Shown here: positions 44,186 through 54,981 of the stretch, piece by piece
Layout: every line of letters starts with the position of its first letter
How positions within the stretch are numbered: the first letter of the stretch is position 1
Notes under the pieces: generated by a model
Database searches by the model: none
What the model was told of the DNA's origin: nothing
What the model saw: only the letters and a program-made list of their open reading frames with translations
Program-made: the position numbers and the translations under genes
DNA from: Rubneribacter badeniensis
GTDB taxonomy: Bacteria > Actinomycetota > Coriobacteriia > Coriobacteriales > Eggerthellaceae
Direction of reading: 5' to 3'
Assembly (NCBI RefSeq): GCF_002899695.1
Contig: NZ_PPEL01000002.1
Coordinates: forward strand, 62,001 to 126,000
Length of the DNA stretch: 64,000 nucleotides

Positions 44186-45427
44186 TTGAACGTACTAGTC
44201 ATCAATGCGGGATCATCTTCCTTGAAGTACCAGTTGGTCAATGTCGAGCGCCACGAACTCCTTGCCAAGGGCATATGCGAGCGCGTGGGGTCGGCCGAGG
44301 CGTTCCACAAGCACGGCCTTGATGAGAACGAGCAGGTCATCGATGCGAAGATGGCCGACCACGACGATGCGATGGCGCTTGTTCTGGAGTCGCTCACGAG
44401 CGGTCCCGCGAAGGCCATCGACTCGCTTGCCGAGATCGACGCCGTGGGGCACCGCATCGTGCAGGGCGGCAAGTACTTCGACCGCTCCGTGCTCATCGAC
44501 GACGACGTGATCGCCAAGATCGACGAGCTGGCCGAGCTTGCGCCCCTGCACAACAAGGCGGCGCTCATGGGCATCCACGCCTGCCTCAAGCACATGCCGG
44601 ACGTACCCATGGTGGCCGTGTTCGACACGTCGTTTTTCCAGACGCTGCCGCCGAAAGCCTACATGTACCCCTTGCCCTACGAGCTGTACGAGAAGTACGC
44701 CATCCGCAAGTACGGCGCGCACGGCACCTCTCACCGCTACATCTCCGAACGCGCGGCCGCCGTGCTCGACGAGCCGCTTGAGGACCTCAAGCTCATCACC
44801 TGCCACCTCGGCAACGGCTGCTCTATGTCGGCCATCGACCACGGCGTGGCGGTGGACACCTCGATGGGCCTCACGCCGCTCGACGGCCTCATGATGGGCA
44901 CGCGCTGCGGCGCCATCGACCCGGCCATCGTGCCGTTCGTCATGGAGCATGAAAACCTCACGCCCTCCGAGGTGAACGACCTCATGAACAAGAAGTCGGG
45001 GCTTTTGGGCATATCCGGCATCTCGAACGACCTGCGCAGCGTCCGCGACGCCTCCGAACGCGGCGACGAGCGCGCGCAGCTGGCCTACGACATGTACTCG
45101 AACTCGGTGAAGAAGCACATCGGCTCCTATATCGCCGTGATGGGCGGCGTGGACGCCATCGTGCTCACGGCCGGCGTCGGCGAGAACTGCGAGAAGATGC
45201 GCCGCATGATCTTCGCGGGGCTGCAGCCGCTCGGCATCATCCTCGACGAGGAGAAGAACCGCCAGCGCGGCTTCGAGCGCGAGATCTCAACCGATAGCTC
45301 GCCGGTGAAGATCATCATCATCCCCACGAACGAGGAGTACATGATCGCCCGCGACACCTACGAGATCGTCCATGAGAAGGTGGGCGTGGCGGGCGGCGTG
45401 CTCGGCGAGGGGTCGGTGCTGGCGTAA
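44186..45427 (+). CDS. ackA: Acetate kinase
   Basis: The 413-residue enzyme interconverts acetyl phosphate and ATP with acetate. N-terminal VLVINAGSSSLKYQLV and VFDTSFFQTLP, HGTSHRYI, CHLGNGCSMSAI and TAGVGENCEKMRR are the ASKHA-fold signatures; length is normal. TTG 44186 follows AAGGAGG by 7 bases. TAAAAT at 44143-44148 is a possible -10. pta lies convergent downstream rather than in an operon. Confidence 0.95.
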   Translation: MNVLVINAGSSSLKYQLVNVERHELLAKGICERVGSAEAFHKHGLDENEQVIDAKMADHDDAMALVLESLTSGPAKAIDSLAEIDAVGHRIVQGGKYFDRSVLIDDDVIAKIDELAELAPLHNKAALMGIHACLKHMPDVPMVAVFDTSFFQTLPPKAYMYPLPYELYEKYAIRKYGAHGTSHRYISERAAAVLDEPLEDLKLITCHLGNGCSMSAIDHGVAVDTSMGLTPLDGLMMGTRCGAIDPAIVPFVMEHENLTPSEVNDLMNKKSGLLGISGISNDLRSVRDASERGDERAQLAYDMYSNSVKKHIGSYIAVMGGVDAIVLTAGVGENCEKMRRMIFAGLQPLGIILDEEKNRQRGFEREISTDSSPVKIIIIPTNEEYMIARDTYEIVHEKVGVAGGVLGEGSVLA

Positions 45428-45743
45428 GGGACGCCGGCTGCCCAGGTGCGGCGGCTGCCTGCGATGAGAGTCGGCTGCCCCGGCGCATGCGCCGGGAGTT
45501 CGCTTCCGGAGGGCCCTGCGGGGCCCTCCGCGCTTTCGGGGAGTTCGAGCCGCCGCCGCATGGTTCGCGCGCGGCAAAAGGACGGGGATGCTGTCGCATG
45601 CCGTCGCTTCGCGAAGCAGTCGCTGGACGCCGCTGCATCGGCGGGCCTCTTTTTCGCGCGGAAAAGGCCGTCGGGACGCGGCGGTCTAAGACGCGATGCT
45701 CCGTTTCACATGGGAGGGCCGCCTTCCGGCGGCCCTCCCGCTC
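45428..45743. terminator. Convergent ackA-pta region with two strong hairpins
   Basis: 316 bases without a gene. One hairpin, CGGAGGGCCC-TGCG-GGGCCCTCCG at about 45506-45529, follows ackA. Another, GGGAGGGCCGCC-TTCC-GGCGGCCCTCCC at about 45713-45740, is just beyond the pta stop. They probably end the two convergent transcripts, though neither has a long T-run. Confidence 0.6.
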
Positions 45744-46739
45744 CTACTCGGCGGCCTTCTGGGCCTGCACGCAGGTGATGGCGATGACGCCCACGATGTC
45801 ATCTGCGGTGCAGCCGCGCGAGAGGTCGTTCACCGGGGCTGCGATGCCCTGCGTGATGGGGCCGTACGCCTCGGCCTTCGCAAGCCGCTGCACCAGCTTG
45901 TAGCCGATGTTGCCCGCGTCGAGGTCGGGGAACACGAGCACGTTCGCGCGACCCGCCACGGGGGACTCGGGCGCCTTCGACGCTCCCACGGAGGGCACGA
46001 TGGCGGCATCGAGCTGCAGCTCGCCGTCAAGTGCCAGCTCAGGTGCCAGCTCGCGCGCCAGCGCCGCCGCCTCAACCACTTTCGTCGCGTCGTCGTTTCT
46101 CGCCGAGCCGTAGGTGGAGTGCGACAGCAGCGCCACGGTGGGCTCGGTGCCCATGAGCGCCTCCCATGACCGCGCCGAGTTCACGGCGATGTGCGCGAGC
46201 TTCTCGGCGTCGGGCTGCACTTCGAGCCCGCAGTCGCTGAAGAGGAACGTGCCGTTCTGGCCCAGGTCGCAATCGGGCACCACCATCACGAAGAACGAGC
46301 TGACGAGCTTCACGCCGGGCGCGGTCTTGAGGATCTGCAGACAGGGGCGCAGCACGTCGCCCGTGGCATGGCACGCGCCGGCCACCATGCCGTCGGCGCG
46401 GCCGGTCTTCACCATCATCACGCCGAAGTACAGCACGTCGTCCATGAGGTCGAGCGCGCCCTCTTCCGTGAGGCCCTTGTGGCGGCGCAGCTCGAAGAGC
46501 TCGCTCGCCAACTCGTCGCGCAGCTCGGAGGCGCGCGGGTCGATGATCTTCGCGCCGTCGAGCGCGTGTCCGCTGTTCGCGATGGCCTCCGCGTCGCCTA
46601 AGATGACAAGGTCGGCCACGCCGTCGGCCAGGATGCGCTCGGCTGCGGCGAGCGTGCGCTCGTCGTCGCCTTCGGGCAGCACGATGGTCCGCTTGTTTGC
46701 CTTGGCGCGGGCCAGCATCGATTCGAGGAATGAACTCAT
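45744..46739 (-). CDS. pta: Phosphate acetyltransferase
   Basis: 331 residues, the short single-domain Pta type without N-terminal DRTGG part. It converts acetyl-CoA and phosphate to acetyl phosphate. Visible: [59 protein letters not shown] and [23 protein letters not shown] precedes the ATG at 46739 on the minus strand. With ackA it forms the acetate/ATP pathway. Confidence 0.95.
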   Translation of the reverse strand: MSSFLESMLARAKANKRTIVLPEGDDERTLAAAERILADGVADLVILGDAEAIANSGHALDGAKIIDPRASELRDELASELFELRRHKGLTEEGALDLMDDVLYFGVMMVKTGRADGMVAGACHATGDVLRPCLQILKTAPGVKLVSSFFVMVVPDCDLGQNGTFLFSDCGLEVQPDAEKLAHIAVNSARSWEALMGTEPTVALLSHSTYGSARNDDATKVVEAAALARELAPELALDGELQLDAAIVPSVGASKAPESPVAGRANVLVFPDLDAGNIGYKLVQRLAKAEAYGPITQGIAAPVNDLSRGCTADDIVGVIAITCVQAQKAAE

Positions 46740-46933
46740 GGCACCGTCCTTTCGTCGGAGCGTGCCGCGCTCGGCGCGCTCCTCGCCGGATTTGTCTCCT
46801 TCGTATGATAATCCACGCACCTTCCCGGCTTTTCGGTAAAATAGCCTCCGGTTTATCGGAGGGGCCGAACGCCCCCTTGAGGATGCGCGGCGCGGGTGCG
46901 TCCGCGCGCTTTCGACGAACGGAAGGGTGCGCC

Positions 46934-48166
46934 ATGGGTGTGCGTTACTGCGATTTCAAAGATCTCGACCGCAGCGACTTCGACGCGGTGGTGGTGGGCA
47001 GCGGGTTCGCCGGCGCCGTGGCCGCGCGCGAGCTGGCCGAGCGCGGAGGCGCGCGCGTGCTCGTCATCGAGAAGCGCTCCCATATCGGCGGCAACATGTA
47101 CGACGAGCTCGACGAGGCCGGCGTGCTCGTGCACCGCTACGGGCCGCACATCTTCCACACGAACGACAAGCGCGCCTTCGACTACGTGCGCCGCTTCACC
47201 GAGTGGCGCGACTACGAGCACGAGGTGCTGGCCGACTGGTACGGCACCTACCTTCCCGTGCCGTTCAACAAGAACTCGATGGAGATAGCCTTCGGCGAGG
47301 AGCGCGCCGCGCACCTCACGCAGAAGCTCATCGACGCGTTCGGCGACGAGCGCAAGGTCACCATCACCGAGCTGCGCGAGCAGGACGATCCTGAGCTCTC
47401 CGAGATCGCCGATTTCGTGTACAGAAACGTGTTCCTCTACTACACGCAGAAGCAGTGGGGCCTCACCCCCGAAGAGGTCGACCCTTCGGTGACGGCGCGC
47501 GTGCCCGTGTTCGTCTCGCGCGACAACCGCTACTTCCAAGACGCCTACCAGGGCATGCCGGCCGAGGGCTACACGCCGCTGTTCGAGCGCATGCTCGAGA
47601 GCGAGGGCATCCTCGTGTGCCTGAACACCGAGGCCGAAAGCGTGTTCGACCTCGAGTTCGCAAGCGGCGCGGAGGACGCGCCGCTCTCGGCGATCCTCAT
47701 CAAGGGCGCGCCCTTCCAGGGGCCGATCGTCTACACCGGCCCGCTCGACGAGCTGTTCCTTTCGCGCTTCGGCCGCCTTCCGTACCGCAGCCTCGAGTTC
47801 GCCTGGGAGACGCACGACGTCGAGCACGTGCTGCCCTGCGGCACGGTGAACTTCACGGTGACCGAGGACTACACGCGCATCACCGAGTTCAAGCACCTCA
47901 CCGGTCAGGCGCATCCCAAGACCACCATCATGAAGGAGTACAGCCGCCCCTACGAGGATCCGCTGAGGCAGATTCCCTACTACGCCATCCTCTCCGACGA
48001 GAACCGGGCGCACTACGAGCGCTACCGCGCGCTCACCGCGCCGCTTGCGAACTTCCATCCGCTCGGCCGCTTGGCAGAATACCGCTACTACAACATGGAC
48101 GTCATCATCGGCCGTGCGCTCGCGCTGGCCGACGAGCTCGTGCCCGGTTTGGAGGGGCGGCGATGA
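46934..48166 (+). CDS. glf: UDP-galactopyranose mutase
   Basis: The 410-residue FAD enzyme converts UDP-galactopyranose to UDP-galactofuranose for surface polysaccharide. The dinucleotide fold is [17 protein letters not shown] (about 18-34). Later parts [37 protein letters not shown] and TEFKHLTGQ are typical. GGAAGGG stands 6 bases before ATG 46934; TAAAAT at 46837-46842 is a possible -10. It overlaps the next gene (ATGA). Confidence 0.95.
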   Translation: MGVRYCDFKDLDRSDFDAVVVGSGFAGAVAARELAERGGARVLVIEKRSHIGGNMYDELDEAGVLVHRYGPHIFHTNDKRAFDYVRRFTEWRDYEHEVLADWYGTYLPVPFNKNSMEIAFGEERAAHLTQKLIDAFGDERKVTITELREQDDPELSEIADFVYRNVFLYYTQKQWGLTPEEVDPSVTARVPVFVSRDNRYFQDAYQGMPAEGYTPLFERMLESEGILVCLNTEAESVFDLEFASGAEDAPLSAILIKGAPFQGPIVYTGPLDELFLSRFGRLPYRSLEFAWETHDVEHVLPCGTVNFTVTEDYTRITEFKHLTGQAHPKTTIMKEYSRPYEDPLRQIPYYAILSDENRAHYERYRALTAPLANFHPLGRLAEYRYYNMDVIIGRALALADELVPGLEGRR

Positions 48167-49194
48167 AGACCGTCACCTTCGCCGTTCCCTGCTACAACTC
48201 CGCCGAGTACATGGACGCGTGCATCGAGTCCATCCTGAAATGCGACGGCGGCGAGGGCGACGTCGAGATCATCGTCGTGGACGACGGCTCCGCGAAAGAC
48301 GACACGCCCGCGAAGGCCGACGCCTGGGCCGCAAAGCATCCCGACATCATCCGGGCGGTGCATCAGGAGAACGGCGGCCACGGCGAGGCGGTGAACACGG
48401 GCCTTGCGCACGCGACCGGCCGGTACTTCAAGGTGGTCGATTCCGATGACTGGCTCGACGAGGCGGCCATGCGCGAGATCATGGCCTACCTGCGCCGTCA
48501 GAACGAGCTTGAGGAAGCCACCGACCTCGTGATCGGCAATTACGTGTACGAGAAGGTTCATGAGGGCACGCGCACGGTCATGCATTACCGCAACGTGTTT
48601 CCCGAGGGCCGCGAGTTCGGCTGGGACGAGGCGGGGCATTTCGGGCAGAGCCAGTATTTGCTCATGCACTCGGTCATCTACCGCACCGAGCTTCTGCGCG
48701 AGATTGGCCTTACGCTGCCGAAGCACACGTTCTACGTGGACAACCTGTTCGTGTACGTGCCGCTGCCGCATGTGAAGACCATCTACTACCGCGACGTGGA
48801 CATGTACCGCTACTACATCGGCCGCGAGGACCAGAGCGTCAACGAGAGCGTCATGATGGGCCGCATCGACCAGCAGCTGCGCGTGACGCGCCTCATGATC
48901 GACGCCGTGAGGCTGCCCGACGGCGTGCCCGAGAAGCGCCTGGAGCGCTACATGGAGAACTACCTGTCCATGATGATGTGCATCTGCTCCATTTTCCTGC
49001 GCATGATCGACACCGACGAGGCCGAGGACGAGCGCGAGGCCATCTGGAGCTATCTGAAGGCGAACAACCCGGACGTGTACCGGCGCATCCGCCGCAGCGT
49101 GCTCAACATGGGCACGAACCTGCCCACCGAGTTGGGCCGCAAGATCGGCATCTCCGGCTATCGGATGGCGCGGCGCATCTTCAAGTTCAACTAG
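48163..49194 (+). CDS. Family 2 glycosyltransferase
   Basis: 343 residues. The GT-A fold starts TFAVPCYNSAEYMDACIESI; nucleotide-sugar contacts IIVVDDGSAKDDT and the metal-binding DxD in VVDSDDW are intact. The C-terminal half is helical with many Met, Tyr and Arg. It is translationally coupled with glf, so galactofuranose transfer is likely but the acceptor is unknown. It is the last gene before the composition changes. Confidence 0.88.
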   Translation: MKTVTFAVPCYNSAEYMDACIESILKCDGGEGDVEIIVVDDGSAKDDTPAKADAWAAKHPDIIRAVHQENGGHGEAVNTGLAHATGRYFKVVDSDDWLDEAAMREIMAYLRRQNELEEATDLVIGNYVYEKVHEGTRTVMHYRNVFPEGREFGWDEAGHFGQSQYLLMHSVIYRTELLREIGLTLPKHTFYVDNLFVYVPLPHVKTIYYRDVDMYRYYIGREDQSVNESVMMGRIDQQLRVTRLMIDAVRLPDGVPEKRLERYMENYLSMMMCICSIFLRMIDTDEAEDEREAIWSYLKANNPDVYRRIRRSVLNMGTNLPTELGRKIGISGYRMARRIFKFN

Positions 49195-49343
49195 GCTGCA
49201 GTGGGCAAACGTCTATGAGGTCAATCAACACCTCTTGATGCGGCTGCAGGTGTTTCCGGTATCCCGATTGCGTAAATACGTTTCGTGGGTCCTTGAAGAG
49301 AACGTATGGGCAAAATCGAAACGAATGGGTGGTGATATTTGAT

Positions 49344-50666
49344 ATGGAAAGAAAGGCGAACGGAGAGCGGTTTTCCCTTCTGCGGCAAGTTGCCATCGGA
49401 AGTGTCGAGAGCGAAGACTTCAGGACGATGAAGCGTGCCCTCTTTGAGGCGAGCATGGAGTCCTTGGCCCTCTTTGCGCCGCTCAAACCGGCTTCGTCGG
49501 CTTCAAATCCCATTCAGATACTGGATTTTTTCAGCGGTGCTGGCGGCACTTCGCTTGGCTTTGCGGCGCTTAACAAGGTTGTCCCTTTGTTTCGCTTTTT
49601 GGCTGGATGCGACATAGATCAAGTTTCGGCGAATACTTATGCGACGAACTTCGGCACTCCTGTGACCTGTGAAGATGTTTTGGATATATCCAAAAGCGCT
49701 GAAAGTATTCAGCGCTTTTTCGAAGCGAAAGGCTACGACGCTTCGCGTCCCCTTATCTTGATAGGCTGTGCTCCCTGTCAAGGATTCTCATCGCATCGAA
49801 AGAAGGATTGGGGTTTGGGTGACGATCTGAGGAACAATCTTGCCATTGCCTTTTCGAATATTGTTGCCGCCGCAAAGCCGGATGTGTTTGTAATGGAGAA
49901 CGTTCCCGAATTTCTTTCCAAGCGTCATTGGCGCTATTTCGAATCTGCGCGCGAAGTGTTTTTGGAGTCGGGCTATACGGTCAAACAGGCGATATACAAT
50001 GCAGCGGCTTTCGGTGTGCCTCAGGAAAGGTTTCGATCTTTGGTTGTGGGCATGAAAAAGGAGTTCCTTCTGCCGGATGAGGTATACACGCCGACGGAGT
50101 ATCGAACAGTCCGTCAGGCGATTGCGGCGCTCAGGCCCCTTGAAGCGGGCGAAGCGGATCCCGAGGACAAGATGCATAAGGCGGTCGCGCATAAGAGCAG
50201 TACGATTGACGTGATACGTCAAGTTCCCCATGATGGAGGAAGCTTGCCGGAGGGGGTTGGTCCGGAATGCCTGGCCCGCGTAAAGGGCTTTTCCGATGTG
50301 TATGGAAGGCTTAGTTGGGATAAGCCCTCGATTACGATTACGCATTATGCGCGCAATCCAGCGAGCGGGCGCTATAGCCATCCTGAGCAAAATAGGGGGC
50401 TTACGGCGCGCGAAGCTGCTCGTCTGCAAAGTTTTCCAGATGGATTTCTATTCGAAGGTCGGTCGGATGACGTGTATCGGCAGATAGGGGAAGCGGTTCC
50501 GCCGCTCTTATCCTGCGGGATAGCTGCAAGCGTGATCGTGGAACTGCTTTCGGTGGAGCCAACCCTTGAGCAACTCGTTTCCGGCACACAATGCGTGGAA
50601 GCTCCTGTTAGCAATTCTTACTCAAGCGTTATTGCTGGCTTAAAAAACGCAAGGAGGCGCTCGTAA
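49344..50666 (+). CDS. DNA cytosine-C5 methyltransferase 1
   Basis: 440 residues. SAM-binding motif I DFFSGAGGTSLGF (61-73), catalytic motif IV GCAPCQGFSS with Cys 145, motif VI VFVMENVPEF, motif VIII QERFRSLVVG and motif X IGEAVPPLLS are present. It methylates C-5 of cytosine in a specific DNA sequence, in the cytoplasm. The first 55 residues are an additional N terminus. I took ATG 49344; a TTG at 49293 is possible and no clear ribosome site decides it. The stop (TAA 50664-50666) abuts the next ATG. The second methyltransferase and the endonuclease-like protein follow immediately, so it is part of a restriction-modification set. Confidence 0.92.
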   Translation: MERKANGERFSLLRQVAIGSVESEDFRTMKRALFEASMESLALFAPLKPASSASNPIQILDFFSGAGGTSLGFAALNKVVPLFRFLAGCDIDQVSANTYATNFGTPVTCEDVLDISKSAESIQRFFEAKGYDASRPLILIGCAPCQGFSSHRKKDWGLGDDLRNNLAIAFSNIVAAAKPDVFVMENVPEFLSKRHWRYFESAREVFLESGYTVKQAIYNAAAFGVPQERFRSLVVGMKKEFLLPDEVYTPTEYRTVRQAIAALRPLEAGEADPEDKMHKAVAHKSSTIDVIRQVPHDGGSLPEGVGPECLARVKGFSDVYGRLSWDKPSITITHYARNPASGRYSHPEQNRGLTAREAARLQSFPDGFLFEGRSDDVYRQIGEAVPPLLSCGIAASVIVELLSVEPTLEQLVSGTQCVEAPVSNSYSSVIAGLKNARRRS

Positions 50667-51752
50667 ATGGAATATACGTGCGTGGATGGGTTTTGCGGGG
50701 CCGGAGGGCTGTCCCTTGGGTTGAGCAGGTCCGGTTTCGATCTCCTTCTGAGCTTCGACATCGACGAAACGTGCATTGAAACCATGAAGGATAACGGGAA
50801 ATATTTCAAGCATGAAATTGTGCGTGCCGGCATCGAGAACATGCTTGATGGAAATTTGCTTAAAAGGCTCAAGATGAAACCAGGGGAACTCTTTCTTCTT
50901 GCAGGGGGTCCCCCTTGCCAAGGTTTCTCGGTTCAACGTATAGGGAAAGATGTTGATGAAAGAAACGGTTTGGTCCTTCAATACGGAAGGCTGATCGAAG
51001 AAGTACGCCCTATGTACTTCCTTATGGAGAATGTTGCTGGTATCCAGGGAAAACGCGGTTCTGCCGTCCTTCAACGCTTGGTGAGGCATCTGGAGGCGAT
51101 AGGATACAGGGTTCATAAGAAGATTCTCAATGCGGAAAACTACGGTGTCCCGCAGCGTCGGAATCGTATGTTTCTGGTGGGCGAGAGGGACGACATGGGA
51201 TCGTCCTATCGGTTCCCTGAGCCTAAATGTGTGCGGCGTACCGTCCGAGATGCGATCTCCTTTTTGCCGGAGCCTCCTCTCGATGGCTCCCCCCATCCAG
51301 ATCATCCTCTGCACCGTAGGGATCGTTTGTCGGAAAAAAACCTTGCGAGAATAAACGCCTTGAAAGAAGGTCAGGGTAGAGATTGCCTGCCGCAAGATCT
51401 TCTAGCCGATTGTCACAAGATATCAAGTTCCGTAATAGGTCATAGAAACGTCTATGGTCGAATGGCCTGGGATGACGTTGCTCCGACCATAACGGCCCGA
51501 TTTGACAGCTTCACAAGGGGCCAGTTCGGTCATCCGGAACAGCCCCGAAGCATTACCCTTCAAGAAGGAGCGTTGTTGCAGACGTTTCCGATTGATTTCT
51601 CTTTCACGGGATCGAAGGTTGCGATAGCCAGGCAGATAGGTAATGCAGTGCCTCCGCGTCTTGCCGAGTTCATAGGGGCAAGTATCATCGATTGTTACGA
51701 GAAAGGGTTGGGAGATGGCGTCGTTCGAAAAGATAGTAAGAGGCTATCTTAA
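50667..51752 (+). CDS. DNA cytosine-C5 methyltransferase 2
   Basis: 361 residues. Motif I VDGFCGAGGLSLGL (6-19), motif IV AGGPPCQGFSVQ with Cys 84, motif VI YFLMENVAGI, motif VIII QRRNRMFLVGE and motif X IARQIGNAVPPRL are intact. Sequence differs substantially from its upstream partner, so it is not a recent duplication. Two C5 enzymes in one system often modify opposite strands of an asymmetric site. It starts directly after the first methyltransferase and overlaps the next gene by 38 bases. Confidence 0.93.
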   Translation: MEYTCVDGFCGAGGLSLGLSRSGFDLLLSFDIDETCIETMKDNGKYFKHEIVRAGIENMLDGNLLKRLKMKPGELFLLAGGPPCQGFSVQRIGKDVDERNGLVLQYGRLIEEVRPMYFLMENVAGIQGKRGSAVLQRLVRHLEAIGYRVHKKILNAENYGVPQRRNRMFLVGERDDMGSSYRFPEPKCVRRTVRDAISFLPEPPLDGSPHPDHPLHRRDRLSEKNLARINALKEGQGRDCLPQDLLADCHKISSSVIGHRNVYGRMAWDDVAPTITARFDSFTRGQFGHPEQPRSITLQEGALLQTFPIDFSFTGSKVAIARQIGNAVPPRLAEFIGASIIDCYEKGLGDGVVRKDSKRLS

Positions 51753-54700
51753 GCAGCTTCAGTCGGAATGGAACGACGCCAACATGGACGGAGAGCACAC
51801 GGCAGAGCTCTCCTTTCATCCGTGTCTTGACAGTTTTTTCAAAAAGCTTGCCGACGAGCTCGCAGGAGAAAGGGATACCTGCGTAGTGTTCGAGCCGCGT
51901 AACCAGGCGCGCATGGGTAGACCCGATTGGCGCGTCCATGACAGGGAAACGTTTGGCGTTTATGGTTATATTGAAGCGAAAGGACTTTCACTCGAACCTT
52001 TTGATATGACTTCATATAAAGGGCAGTTTGACAGGTATCTCTCGCTGGGTCATCGACTTGCTATTACTGACGGCATCGACTTTGTCTACGCATTCGAACA
52101 AGGTTGCGAACCGCAATGTGTTTCCGTTGTGGATAAGGGGCTTCTGAAGTTTTCCAACTGGTCTGATCTTGAGGTAAATCCGAAATTCGAATTTGTTATG
52201 CGCAGGTTTTTTTCGGAGCCGGTTCCTCGTTACTGCGATGAGGAGTCGCTTGTGGAGCAGGTTGCATTGCGCACAAGATACTTTGCAGATATCGTAACTC
52301 AATTTGCTTCCGTTCCGCTTGACGAAGCCGTAGACGATGCAGAGCGGGACGCAATCATCTTGCTGGATGATTTGAAATCATTTGTATACGAGCATGGCGA
52401 TCTCAGAATGAGAACGGCGAAAGTTTTCGCCGATTTTGTGGCGCAGACGGTCATGTTCACCCTCTTGTATGCCCATAGGATGGTGTGTTCGGAGAGAGAT
52501 TCTGCAAACGACAAGCATGCAAAGATTAGAAATTTCCTAGTTTTCAAAAGAGGCGAGTGCCGTCCGTTGTCGCCGTTTCTCATGGTTATGAACCGCATCG
52601 GAGCTTATGGAGATAAGAATTTTATCATGACCTGGGCTGATGAGTGCATCCGGTTCCTTTCTTATGTCCATATGACAGACGAGCAAAAGAGGCAGCCTGA
52701 TTATCATGGGCTTTTCGAGCATTTTCTGTCGAAGTTTGATCCGGACTCCCGCTTCGACTACGGTGCCTTCTACACGCCTCGCGAGTTGGCTTCGTGCGTC
52801 GTTCGTTTGGCGAATGAAATTGCCGACGATGAGTTCGACGGCGCAAGCATATTCGATGATGGAAACACTCCGATCGATCCTTGTTGTGGGACGGGTTCGT
52901 TTTTGGAGCAGCTTCGCGAATGCGATGATGGGCATGGGAGGTATCTGCTTTGCGGCATCGAAGTGCTGCCTGCCCCTTATATGCTTGCGACTTATAGGAT
53001 GGCGATGCTTGACGGGGATTCCGGGAGGGCATCTCCGTATTGGGTTATTTTGTTGGCTAATACGCTGATTGATCGGGCATTTAATACTGTTGAGGAAGCC
53101 TGTACCGTAGAGGGTGTCGAATTGTCGCATGTGAATGAGGTTTCTTCCAGGCCAATCACCCTCGTAGTCGGAAACCCTCCGTCTTCGGATTCGTTTCGAA
53201 AGGGACGGCAGGAGGGTTTTTCTTTCATGGACGAGCTTCTTGAAGACTTTCGGCCTCCAAAAAAGGCTCGTCATGGGCGGCAAAATATTCAAAAACAGAT
53301 TAGCAATCCCTTTGTTCAGTTTCTAAGATGGGCGTGTTTCAAGTTGGAATCGAATTCGGGACCTTCGATGCTTGCGTATGTGGTTCCCAACTCCTTCCTC
53401 GAAAACGATTCTTATCGCTATGCGAGAAAATACATCGTTGAGCATTTCGATTTGCTCTGGGTGCTTTCGGTTGATGCGGATGCGAGGGCTGGAATCCGTT
53501 CGGATAGTGTGTTCAACACGCAACAGGGAAGGGCGGTGATGATAGCCGTTCGGAAATGCGATGAAGCGTCAAAGATACATACGTATCGTTATCTCGATTT
53601 GTCTGGAAAGAGCAGAGACGAAAAAATCGAATACTTCGAAAAGGATGCATGCGATTTGTTGGGTTCGTTTGTCGAATATCCGGTAAATCTTTCAGATTGC
53701 TCCTTCGTTCCACTGTTGCCATTCGATCAAGAGGCTTATGCACGATATTGGCCAGTAAGCGGAGATGCCGGTCAAGAAGGTATTTTTAAATCTTATTGTT
53801 CGGGGATCAAATTGGCTCCCTCGAGCTTATTCACGCATGCGAAAAAATCCATGCTAAAACGTCGTTGCAGGGAGATTTTGAGCGAAGGCATGCCTGCGGC
53901 TAAGAAATGGTTAGGTCGTCAAGACAAGTTTCCTCGAGAGGATGAGATTCGCGAGTTCGCCGAAGCTTTGGCTCCGCTTTTGAAGCAAGGTAAATTCGAT
54001 GCTGTATTCAATCAGAATACATTCGAGTATGCTTTCAGGCCGTTCGTCACGATAAAGGCTTTTTTGTGGGAGGATCTGCTTAAGAGGTTCTCCCATGTCG
54101 GTGGAGGAGGAACGCGTCGGCGCCCTGAACTCATGAAGGCGTATTCTGGAAGCGAGACGCTGGGGTTTGCGCTCTCGCATTCTCCCAAGGATCAAAAGGG
54201 CGAGTTGAGGCAGTTTGCCTCATTTTGCTGGCATCGTCCGGACAATGATTTATGCAGGCGCGGAAATTCGTTTCTTTATTTGAACCAATATCCTGTGGGA
54301 AAGCGCGGAGACGGCAAGCTGGAGAGCAATGTTAACGAACGGCTTTGCGCGGCGGTGTCCTCTTTGCTGGGCGTCGGCCAGGGCGAGGCATCGACGGCTA
54401 TCGTGTTTTATACGTATGCCATCCTGTGTTCGCAGGTTTATCTTGATGAATTTGAAGGTGCGCTTTACACGGTCAATCGCGCTGATATGCGCCCGCGTAT
54501 TCCGATTGCGAATGACTCTGCTGTATTCAGAAGCCTTTCAGATATAGGACGGCGTTTGGCAATGCTCGAGAAAAGCAGCTATCGACCAAGCAATGTCATC
54601 GGTTTCGACTATGACAAACTTTGTGCTTGTGTTCCGAAGGATTTCAAGCTTCATTGGGCGAAGGGATTGCAGCCGTTCGATGAGGGGAATGAAACAGTGT

Positions 54701-54981
54701 CTCTTTCGGGCATCGATGGGGAAGTCGTAACTGTTCCATGTCCGATCGAAGTGCAGCATGTTGTCATTGCTGGATACGAAGTGGTCAAGAATGCATGGAT
54801 CAAGTTCAATTCATACGAATTCACGCATTGCTCGTTTACCAAGGATGATATGAGGTCATTCTTGGATCTTTTGAACAAGCTTTTTGAATATGTTCGGCTT
54901 GTGCGGGAGTCTGACGAAATAGTGCGTCAGCTGCTGAGGCCTGGTTTTTCACTCATTTTGCCAAATGCAAACGACCGGTGA
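51715..54981 (+). CDS. Large restriction endonuclease/N6-methylase-like protein (type IIG-like)
   Basis: 1088 residues. Near the N terminus RPDWRV (PD at 70-71) and YIEAKG (E87, K89) make a PD-(D/E)xK nuclease signature. In the middle GAFYTPRELASCVVRLA (about 349) and IDPCCGTGSFLEQL (about 388) are motif X/I of gamma-class adenine methylases as in Eco57I/PglX. Motif IV is NPPSSDSF (about 486), not NPPY/F, so the methylation site lacks the usual aromatic residue. The last ~500 residues are probably for target recognition. The ATG lies within the end of the second methyltransferase. It is most likely the endonuclease of the set; whether it still methylates adenine is uncertain. Confidence 0.78.
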   Translation: MASFEKIVRGYLKQLQSEWNDANMDGEHTAELSFHPCLDSFFKKLADELAGERDTCVVFEPRNQARMGRPDWRVHDRETFGVYGYIEAKGLSLEPFDMTSYKGQFDRYLSLGHRLAITDGIDFVYAFEQGCEPQCVSVVDKGLLKFSNWSDLEVNPKFEFVMRRFFSEPVPRYCDEESLVEQVALRTRYFADIVTQFASVPLDEAVDDAERDAIILLDDLKSFVYEHGDLRMRTAKVFADFVAQTVMFTLLYAHRMVCSERDSANDKHAKIRNFLVFKRGECRPLSPFLMVMNRIGAYGDKNFIMTWADECIRFLSYVHMTDEQKRQPDYHGLFEHFLSKFDPDSRFDYGAFYTPRELASCVVRLANEIADDEFDGASIFDDGNTPIDPCCGTGSFLEQLRECDDGHGRYLLCGIEVLPAPYMLATYRMAMLDGDSGRASPYWVILLANTLIDRAFNTVEEACTVEGVELSHVNEVSSRPITLVVGNPPSSDSFRKGRQEGFSFMDELLEDFRPPKKARHGRQNIQKQISNPFVQFLRWACFKLESNSGPSMLAYVVPNSFLENDSYRYARKYIVEHFDLLWVLSVDADARAGIRSDSVFNTQQGRAVMIAVRKCDEASKIHTYRYLDLSGKSRDEKIEYFEKDACDLLGSFVEYPVNLSDCSFVPLLPFDQEAYARYWPVSGDAGQEGIFKSYCSGIKLAPSSLFTHAKKSMLKRRCREILSEGMPAAKKWLGRQDKFPREDEIREFAEALAPLLKQGKFDAVFNQNTFEYAFRPFVTIKAFLWEDLLKRFSHVGGGGTRRRPELMKAYSGSETLGFALSHSPKDQKGELRQFASFCWHRPDNDLCRRGNSFLYLNQYPVGKRGDGKLESNVNERLCAAVSSLLGVGQGEASTAIVFYTYAILCSQVYLDEFEGALYTVNRADMRPRIPIANDSAVFRSLSDIGRRLAMLEKSSYRPSNVIGFDYDKLCACVPKDFKLHWAKGLQPFDEGNETVSLSGIDGEVVTVPCPIEVQHVVIAGYEVVKNAWIKFNSYEFTHCSFTKDDMRSFLDLLNKLFEYVRLVRESDEIVRQLLRPGFSLILPNANDR

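Noticed and set aside
45700-45716. Third parS-like site (CGTTTCACATGG)
   Set aside because: Only about 10 of 16 positions match the consensus and the right arm is missing.
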